Positions 58,018 to 64,000 of a DNA stretch of 64,000 bases are shown piece by piece. The position numbers were made by a program, and so were the translations under genes. The DNA is from Ceratodon purpureus. Its lineage: Eukaryota; Streptophyta; Bryopsida; Pseudoditrichales; Ditrichaceae. The notes below the pieces were generated by a model. It had not been told where the DNA came from, did not search any database, and saw only the letters and a program-made list of their open reading frames with translations. The DNA lies in the NCBI GenBank assembly GCA_014871385.1, contig CM026426.1, positions 71,886,756-71,950,755 of the forward strand, written 5' to 3'. Within the stretch, counting starts at the first letter, position 1. Each line of letters begins with the position of its first letter.

Positions 58018-58640
58018 ATGGACGTCGCATTGATCACCGACTTGTTCAGCTAGAGTTGTGTCACGCCCAAGTAAGCGATAGCTAAGCTCTTCCCAGACCT
58101 CATGCCCGAGTTGCATCGAAAATACATTGAGAACTCGGACTGGTGCTATGACTACATGACGCTGCTTGAGAACCTGAACGAGAGAGGTGATTGATGGGTG
58201 CTGTTGATTGATTTCATGCTAGCATGGTTGGCGTATGTGGTGGCCTTTAAAGAGTCGCAAGATGCAAAGAAGCGGAAAGACGAGTGGGGTACAGGTATGG
58301 TTCATGCATATTGGATTGAGGCCCTCACCTTGTTTATGACCGACAGGATTATCCCATTTGAGATTGACAAGAAACTTGTAGAAATAGAGCTCTATGATCT
58401 CTCATTGCAACAAAAAGTACTTTTGCGTGACCACCTGCGAAATAGTTACACCATGGAGGTGATGGGCCCTCCTTCGGGCTTCAGCATAGGCGAGTCCTCC
58501 ATCTCTGGACTAGGGTCTTCATCTAAGGAGAGGAAAGTGTTTCCTAAGTATTGGGCACCACGAGCACAGCGTTGCAGTTTTCTATCGGGGCCTTTGCGAA
58601 GGAAGGTGCATCTCAACGCCGTGCTTGGAAAGTGATCACC
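58018..58640 (+). pseudogene. Unknown ORF of the 58-64 kb block, decayed
   Basis: One frame from MDVALITDLFS through LFPDLMPELHRKYIENSDWC, LIDFMLAWLAYVVAFKESQD and LTLFMTDRIIPFEIDKKLVE to SKERKVFPKYW, with stops at 58051, 58072 and 58192 and a probable frame change near 58545. The reading after that continues in another frame (TTSTALQFSIGAFAKEGASQ). Helical, Leu-rich and not recognised. An intron acceptor precedes the ATG. The GCTGxCAGC words start just downstream. Probably the first gene of a further mobile element. Confidence 0.45.
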
Positions 58641-58831
58641 TCAATAAAGATAATTGCTTGGCAAAAATTCCATTTAGGTCTATTGATAATTTTTAGCGTG
58701 TGGAACAACAACATTTGGGGAAATATGGGGTCTGCAATGGGTCTTTGGTCGGAACGCGTTTGGGGGGTCTAGCCAATTGCTTGCAGCGAAGGCGTGTGCC
58801 CACTGCTATCACCCCATTGGACAGTAGCAGG

Positions 58832-58893
58832 TTTTGTTGTCAGCGGGGCAAATTTTGTTGTCAGCAGGGCAAATTTTGTTGTCAGCGGGCAGG
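58832..58893 (+). repeat. Three 21-bp tandem repeats with GTCAGC words
   Basis: Unit TTTTGTTGTCAGCGGGGCAA (+A) at 58832, 58853 and 58874. Each copy carries TTGTCAGC followed by G-rich sequence; a fourth GTCAGCGGGCAG lies at 58925. Confidence 0.9.
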
Positions 58894-59790
58894 ATATTCA
58901 CCAATGAGATTTCTTAGAGAGGTGTCAGCGGGCAGTAGTTCACCTACCTTCGGGCTGTCTTACAAGGCCCATTGCAGACCCCACATTTCCCCTAATGTGT
59001 GCGTACCATGCATGTTATAGTCGCGTTTCTTGATAATGAATTGTAGATTTAGTTTGTGCTAATAATTTGGTGCTTAATAGGTCTCCAACAAAATCTCCAA
59101 TAGGATACACCAAGGTGTCATCTTTCATTGAGTGAGAGTTTCCAAGGCTTGTAGTATCTACTATATAGTTTCGACACATAGTTCTGAAACCATTACAACA
59201 ATGTAGTCGATGCGACTACAACGGTTTTTTAGAACGAGAACTTAAATTTTTGTTGCATTTGGCACGAGAAGTGATATTAATATCAGTGTCATGCATTAAA
59301 TCAACGTATAGATTGAGGAACAGAAATATGATTTTGACGTTTAGTTTTAAAAGATCTACGTTGCGAAGCATTATAATTCAGGATTGGGATAGAACTGTGC
59401 ATCTCCAGCCACCAAAATCCGATTGGCATGTACATAATACCTCGCATATTCTAGAATTCAAAACAATGAATGTATTACAAAGACATGCGAGTGCTTGCAC
59501 AATTTTGCATAAATAGAGTGATTATCGTTCAATATAGTAAAACCTAGAGACTCTTGACAATGTCCAATTTTCATTTAAACTGTCCATTCATTTCTGTAAA
59601 ATAGTATACTTCATTTGCAGAAGACTTATCATATCACCTGACTTATGTAAGACCAATATCTAATTTACAAATTTTTTAAAGCATAAGAGTAGCCTAGATC
59701 CGTCTCTAAAAACATAGACTAGGTAATTCCACTTTACTAGTAGGTCCGATTATAAATGTTTAATTACAAAATCAGATCCATTAAAACCGA
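58894..59790. other. AT-rich spacer
   Basis: No gene supported; short frames only. Confidence 0.4.
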
Positions 59791-60150
59791 CTACTCATCG
59801 ATATCGCTGTCAGAGTCACTCAAGAGGATGACAAAGAGTCCTGGACTGTGAAATGCACTAGTGCCATCCTTCACACTGTCAACGCTAATTGCGGAGCTAT
59901 CACTGTTAGATTTGTAGCCATCTTCTTCCGGGAAACAAATAGTCCCTCCGCAGTCTGCAGCATGTTTGTGCATCCAACGCTGAACTCAAGGAAGAATTTT
60001 GTCATCAAAGTTGTCCACTTCAAAGCAAAGTGACCTACTATGTCCCTCCACGCACATGACCTTTAGCATGTCTTTGTTGTCATTGATTTGGGGTGGGCTT
60101 GCGTCATTCGTGTAACGTGCCTTCTTGGGTGTGGCGTTGACATGATCCAT
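59791..60150 (-). pseudogene. Small unknown ORF with acidic tail, one in-frame TGA
   Basis: The frame runs MDHVNATPKKARYTNDASPP, then CVEGHSRSLCFEVDNFDDKI, a TGA at 59988-59986, VQRWMHKHAADCGGTICFPE and an acidic end LLSDSDSDIDE. 119 codons. The TGA stands where Trp or Arg would fit, so a single G-to-A or C-to-T change would account for it. Upstream in frame, CKSCQVGCACFTP suggests the gene starts further right. Not recognised. Confidence 0.4.
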
Positions 60151-61128
60151 AGGTGCCGTGGGGGTGAAGCATGCACACCCAACCTGGCATGACTTGCAAG
60201 TCCATTAGGTGCAAAATTGGGTCACAAAAAGGCCGTGTAAGCGGCACGTGAGAGAAAAAAACAGGCGCTGCCCGCGTACTTTACCTCGTGGCACCGAAGG
60301 TGCCACCGTGGTGCCAGCAACCGCCACGGGGGCTCGAACCAATGACCTCCGAGCGAGGCGTGTAGAGGGCACATCTACAGTGCCGGGCTGACAGCGGACT
60401 GGCGGAGCAAGGACCGGATCCCGAGCGGACTGCTCTTCTCAGCAAACTTTCTGCCAGCACTTTGAACAAGGAAATTATGAGTCCGCCCACCTACCTCCCC
60501 CACCGACGATGAGTGAGTGCCGAAGTTTTCGAACTTCGTAGGGAGAGTAAGTGCAGCCAGCAGGTGTTCGGCGCTACGGGAGAAATTGGTTGCAGCCAGC
60601 GGGAGTTGGTGCTGAGAGGATTCCAGCTCATTTGGGAGAGTGGGTGTGGGTTAGTGCGAAGGGAGAGACACGTGATTGTGGAAAACCGGTGCCGGCAGCA
60701 AGAGTTAGCACTTGCTGGGAGTTGACCAGGTGATTTGGGGTTGTGGGTGTTGTTCATGTAGCGAATTGTGCTTGAGTAGTTCCGTGCTGAATCAAGGTGG
60801 AAGTGCAGCTTTCTTTGCTGTCAACTCAATGTGCCGTTTACTGCCAGCGAGCTACAAAACTAGGTAATTTTTTTTTCAATATGATCAATTCCCTGTCTTG
60901 ACATGATCCAAGCTTTTCTGCCTCCTGGGGGCAACATTGTGACTAAACATGAATTCCTCAAACTTCATCTCTGATTACGAACTCAGGATCTTGCTCTCCT
61001 CAAGTGCTTAAACTATGCTAATTTGATTTTCTCTGTGCTAGCAGCATGTTCCCTGACCTTGGTTGGTACGAAAGGGAGATGTTATAGTTCATTTCTGTGT
61101 CTCCCTATACCTTGGGGTTTAGGGAAGC
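60151..61128. other. Spacer with many GCC(A)GC words and a Pol III-like unit
   Basis: TGCCAGCA, CAGCCAGC and CCGGCAGCA occur about every 60-100 bp between 60300 and 60850. Frames open here on both strands (for example 60513-60725) are composition effects. The stretch 60860-61128 is leader sequence of the 324-aa ORF. Confidence 0.4.
60255..60400 (-). ncRNA. tRNA-derived Pol III unit (SINE-like)
   Basis: The minus strand carries TGTCAGCCCGGCACTG (A-box-like), then, 42 bases on, GGTTCGAGCCCCCGTGG, a good B box within a TPsiC-like arm (GGAGGTCATTGGTTCGAGCC). A perfect 8-bp hairpin (GTGGCACC, loop, GGTGCCAC, 60288-60306) follows, and then a T7 run (60261-60255) that would end Pol III transcription. 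The body is not a cloverleaf, so a SINE or a small Pol III RNA is likelier than a tRNA gene. Confidence 0.5.
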
Positions 61129-62103
61129 ATGGCTAGACGGCCAAAATCGATAGTTCAGAGCGTAATTTTGCACAACGATCAAGATGTCCATTGCAATTGG
61201 ATCCCAATGAGGCTGGACCGGGATTCGTGGGTTCTGCTGCAACCAAAGTCGGAAGGGCCTTGGGGTAGAGAGGCAACGCGGCATGGTGGAGATAATTTTC
61301 GAGGGGCCTTCAAGGCTCAGATCGTGGATTTCTCATGGACACCTGGTGTGCGTGGAGCAAGCAACCTGGATAAGGTGCTTGTGCGGCATGCGTATCAGCC
61401 TCGCCAATTAAGCTTGGATCCCGCTGTGGCAGCAAGTAGGCAATGCATGGCAAACTACCTATACTCCTCGCACTTTGATGATTGGGTGCACCCCACGTCT
61501 ATCATCTGTCCCATTCTTGTGCTCCATGCAGAGATTGGGGAGGCGACGCGGAATGGTCGAAGCCATACAGACTTGTTGGACACGGGTACATTCTTCCTTG
61601 GTGGCGTATATATTCCCCCCGTAGAGCCTACATTGTACGGGAGGATAGAACCAATCCCGCTTCCTGGTTTCAACGTCGTGGAGTGGCCTTTGCCAGACAT
61701 GCACACCTCCGAAGCCTTCAGGACGAAGCTGACAGCAAATTTTTCGAATGCGATGAAAGCGTTCACTGGCAGTATTTTCGCCCATGAGCAATGGTTTATG
61801 CCTGTCCATGTTATGGTGGACTTGTTTGCGATCGCATGTGACAGCATTCGGCGGACTCCTACACTCTTCGTTCTACACTCTCCGTTGGAGGCACTCCTAA
61901 GTAGTCTGATGAATCCAGGATGGGCTGAGAAGTTTCACATTGGCCAGGATGTTATCAAGTGCGTTGTGAATAGGTCCAGCATTGTCTTCAGGTACCATGT
62001 GGGCAGCGAACACTATACACCAGGTTCCAGTATACAAGGTTTTGGGGTGCTGCCAACAACAGATGGGATGCGATCGACCATCTACCAGAGGTGGAGATGG
62101 TAG
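61129..62103 (+). CDS. Unknown 324-aa protein of the 58-64 kb block
   Basis: An uninterrupted frame from MARRPKSIVQSVILHNDQDV to YQRWRW. It has a basic start, many Trp/His/Pro residues and alternating strands and helices (IPMRLDRDSWVLLQPKSEG; ICPILVLHAEIGEATRN; MPVHVMVDLFAIACDSIRR; FVLHSPLEALLSSLMNPGW). I do not recognise it. The ORF at 62091 overlaps its end in another frame. In that frame a natural-looking upstream reading (FWGAANNRWDAIDHLPEVE) begins near 62030, so the two were probably one protein before a small insertion or deletion near 62020-62035. GCAGC-type words occur within the coding sequence. Confidence 0.55.
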   Translation: MARRPKSIVQSVILHNDQDVHCNWIPMRLDRDSWVLLQPKSEGPWGREATRHGGDNFRGAFKAQIVDFSWTPGVRGASNLDKVLVRHAYQPRQLSLDPAVAASRQCMANYLYSSHFDDWVHPTSIICPILVLHAEIGEATRNGRSHTDLLDTGTFFLGGVYIPPVEPTLYGRIEPIPLPGFNVVEWPLPDMHTSEAFRTKLTANFSNAMKAFTGSIFAHEQWFMPVHVMVDLFAIACDSIRRTPTLFVLHSPLEALLSSLMNPGWAEKFHIGQDVIKCVVNRSSIVFRYHVGSEHYTPGSSIQGFGVLPTTDGMRSTIYQRWRW

Positions 62104-62366
62104 AAGTCTGCTGTACATTTAGAGGGAGACCAATGCCAGCATTTGAAGTAGACAAGGACTGGCGTGTATCCCACTTGCGCCATGAAATTGCAATGACGCT
62201 CGGAGACGATGATCCCAAAGAGTACAACATGGTTCTGGTGGAAGCAGACGGTTCACGTGAAAAAAAGGTACATGTAAACAGCATCACCCCATTGGTTTTA
62301 GATATGGAAGGTGTTGCTGCTTGGTATCAGCATAATTGTACTAACGCATTCTATTGGAGGCATTGA
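62091..62366 (+). CDS. Possible ubiquitin-like (beta-grasp) domain, C-terminal to the 324-aa ORF
   Basis: Reads VEVCCTFRGRPMPAFEVDKD, WRVSHLRHEIAMTLGDDDPK, EYNMVLVEADGSREKKVHVN, SITPLVLDMEGVAAW. The order (strand, turn, strand, a helix after the first two strands, then short strands with a late LVL) is that of Ubl folds. No Gly-Gly end is present, so it would be a non-conjugated domain. Assignment is by pattern only. Either a fused domain of the preceding protein or a separate small gene with the ATG at 62091 or 62097. Confidence 0.35.
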   Translation: MEMVEVCCTFRGRPMPAFEVDKDWRVSHLRHEIAMTLGDDDPKEYNMVLVEADGSREKKVHVNSITPLVLDMEGVAAWYQHNCTNAFYWRH

Positions 62367-63025
62367 TGTAGATCAACATACGTAATGAGAGGCGTGTACT
62401 TCTTGGTGAGGTGGCGGTTCCCAAAACCATCAAGATAGTGGAGGTGTAGGACAACAACGTTTTCACCACGGCATTAAAATGATCTATTAGTGTCTTCACA
62501 AGTCTGCCTACAGTATTTGAGATGACTCCATGTTTCACTAGACCAATGCCAGAATGATTATTTTTCACTTGTAAGGGACTATGCTTTGTGCTTGACACAT
62601 CATGCATGGCACATATATGGTCAATCATGTAACCTTCCCCCTTGATGAATGAAAGTCTTCTTCTAGAACATGTTGCTGTCAGCACACATTAGGGTTCACG
62701 ACCAAGGCGACTTCCATACCATCACGACCAATGTGGCAGCCACATGTACAAGATAGAAATAAAAAAGGATAACATTCATCATAATGGGTAGAAAAAAAAT
62801 GAGGTTCGGTTTTTTTAAAGTCTGTCCCCAACCCCCCCCCCCCCCCCCCCCCCACCCCCAATCGGAACTACTTACACACTGCTGCTAGCAACTACTTGCT
62901 GGCACCGCAGCTGTGAAAATAGAGTCAAAAATCACGGCAGCAAATGCAAATGCAACGTGGCACAAACTAATAGCCACTAATACTAATCCGCTATGGCACT
63001 ATGAACCAAAAAAAAACCACAGACT
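62367..63025. other. Spacer with poly-C tract
   Basis: No gene. A run of 22 C lies at 62832-62853. TTGCTGTCAGCAC (62670) and GCTAGCAACTACTTGCTGGC (about 62884) carry the block's words. Confidence 0.4.
62832..62853. repeat. Poly-C tract (22 bp)
   Basis: Twenty-two consecutive C residues, flanked by further C-rich sequence. Confidence 0.9.
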
Positions 63026-64000
63026 CTAAGCCTCTACTGAGGTCGCGATGGCATCAACCAGCTTCTCCAGGGCAGCTCCAGCCGGGTCTTCAGATGTCCC
63101 CCCGGACTCGGTGGTACTGGAGCTGAGTCCACCACCATGAGTGGCTGTGTCCTCGGCCTCTTGGCGTGGAGGGGCTTGTGTCCCCCGCTGGAAGCTGAGG
63201 TCATCTGACTTCTGGGTGCTCGCAACACCATTGCCATCCCCTCCATCTGCTGGCAGCACGGCCGCGGAAACCAGGGGCTGAGCGGAGATCTTGGCGATGA
63301 CATACGGACCCGAAGCCTCGGACTCCTCCAGAAAGCGAGTCTTCTTCTTGACTTGAGTTTCCTCCCCTAAAGGAGGAGAAGAGCGCTCAGCGGCCCTCTT
63401 GCTGCCAGCAACGGGGCTCTGGAGGTCTGGTGCTCCCACCTCGGACTTGAGAACCTCAAGGAGGTGCTGCAGCTCCGCTTGAGCCGACTCATGCAGTGGA
63501 AATCCCCATTGCCCAAGCCATCCCTCACTCAAGGAGCGGCAGCAACCGCTACACTTGGCGTCAAGGGAGAAGACAACCTCAAACATGCAATGTGGGTGTG
63601 CCAAGCAGCCGCAGTTCAAGGGTACACAAGCAGCGTCAACAAAGTACCGCGCACAGAAGGGGCAAGGGTCGGAAACCTGAATGGGGAGGGCTCGAAACTC
63701 GGATGGCAGGTGTGGGAGCACACTCTTCGGGCGAATGAATGCCGCTGCCAGCTCCAGGGTCATGATCTCCACGCTAAGAGCACCAATCTCGGCCTTGCAC
63801 CTCTCTATGTCCCCCATCAATGCATCCATCTGCTTCTCCTTGTTGTCAATGCGAAGCTGGGCTTCTTCGACAGCCTTGCTCGCATTGGCCATCTGATCAC
63901 CACCTAGACGGGCCAGAGCATCCAATCGCTTCTTCTCCGCCGTGTTGCCAGCGGCCGCGGCTATCTTGCTGGCAGCACGGTGGGCAGCAATCTCCTCATA
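63026..64000 (-). CDS. Coiled-coil RING-like C4HC3 protein, partial (runs off the right edge)
   Basis: Open from the window edge (YEEIAAHRAASKIAAAAGNT) to a stop at 63026. An Ala/Lys/Glu-rich coiled coil leads into the zinc domain at 63664-63542: C-x2-C-x13-C-x-C-x2-H-x2-C-x11-C-x2-C, then GWLGQWGF. Ligand spacing and the WL-x2-(F/W)GF tail match the hAT gene at 29.8-31.3 kb, so the two domains are homologous. After it come a helix (ELQHLLEVLKSEV), a basic run (VKKKTRF) and a Ser/Thr/Gly-rich tail. Possible E3 ubiquitin ligase. No internal stop. Words TGCTGGCAGCA and GCTGCCAGC lie inside the coding sequence. Confidence 0.7.
   Translation of the reverse strand, partial: YEEIAAHRAASKIAAAAGNTAEKKRLDALARLGGDQMANASKAVEEAQLRIDNKEKQMDALMGDIERCKAEIGALSVEIMTLELAAAFIRPKSVLPHLPSEFRALPIQVSDPCPFCARYFVDAACVPLNCGCLAHPHCMFEVVFSLDAKCSGCCRSLSEGWLGQWGFPLHESAQAELQHLLEVLKSEVGAPDLQSPVAGSKRAAERSSPPLGEETQVKKKTRFLEESEASGPYVIAKISAQPLVSAAVLPADGGDGNGVASTQKSDDLSFQRGTQAPPRQEAEDTATHGGGLSSSTTESGGTSEDPAGAALEKLVDAIATSVEA

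Noticed and set aside
60281-60725. Coding ORFs on both strands around 60.3-60.7 kb
   Set aside because: Open only because of repeated GCCAGC-type words; no protein-like features.
62679-62861. Gly-rich N-terminus ORF on the minus strand
   Set aside because: It is the translation of the poly-C tract.

Overview
The window looks like nuclear DNA of a land plant with a large, transposon-rich genome. The evidence is GT-AG introns, a Ty3/gypsy chromovirus primed by the plant-type initiator-Met tRNA site (TGGTATCAGAGC), hAT and Mutator-like elements with plant-type transposases, and one recognisable host exon pair (an INO80-D/KANSL2-like gene). The lineage cannot be fixed from sequence alone; a seed-free plant or gymnosperm is a guess.

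Layout. 1-5.5 kb: 3' part of a host gene on the minus strand and its upstream surroundings. 6,184-36,352: a Ty3/gypsy element on the minus strand, split by a second insertion. That insertion (8,055-32,224) is a 24.2-kb hAT transposon with 29-bp terminal inverted repeats and an exact 8-bp target duplication (CTTTCAAC). It carries a spliced RING-like gene, a coiled-coil RING gene, an F-box-like ORF, a kinase-like gene, three unknown ORFs and a hAT transposase with a very long acidic tail. It has itself received an AT-rich block of about 3 kb. 36.4-45.6 kb: AT-rich intergenic DNA with an old LTR fragment, a 287-bp MITE and a tRNA-like sequence. 46.2-57.1 kb: a decayed but spliced MULE transposase on the plus strand, facing a decayed Ulp1-type protease gene and an intact 122-aa two-exon gene on the minus strand. 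57.9-64.0 kb: a third mobile-looking block with unknown ORFs, a Pol III-like unit, a 324-aa ORF running into a possible ubiquitin-like domain, and a RING-like gene cut by the window end.

How the parts may fit. Two themes recur. First, the cargo leans to ubiquitin/Ubl chemistry: F-box-like, RING, RING-like, Ulp1 protease and a possible Ubl. The RING-like domain of the hAT gene at 30.8 kb matches, ligand spacing for ligand spacing, the one at 63.6 kb in a different block. Second, each block is sprinkled, in coding and non-coding DNA, with its own short word: GTCCG(A/C)/GTCGGAC in the hAT, GTGACAC in the MULE/Ulp1 block, and (T)GCTG(G/T)CAGC in the 58-64 kb block. In the hAT these words pile up into 200-600-bp blocks before most genes and at the right end. 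I infer transposase-binding or shared regulatory sites.

Nearly all premature stops in these DNA transposons can be explained by C-to-T change (CAG/CAA/CGA/TGG). The hAT is riddled with them although it sits inside a gypsy element whose LTRs differ by only about 1.5% by eye, so this copy was probably already decayed when it jumped.
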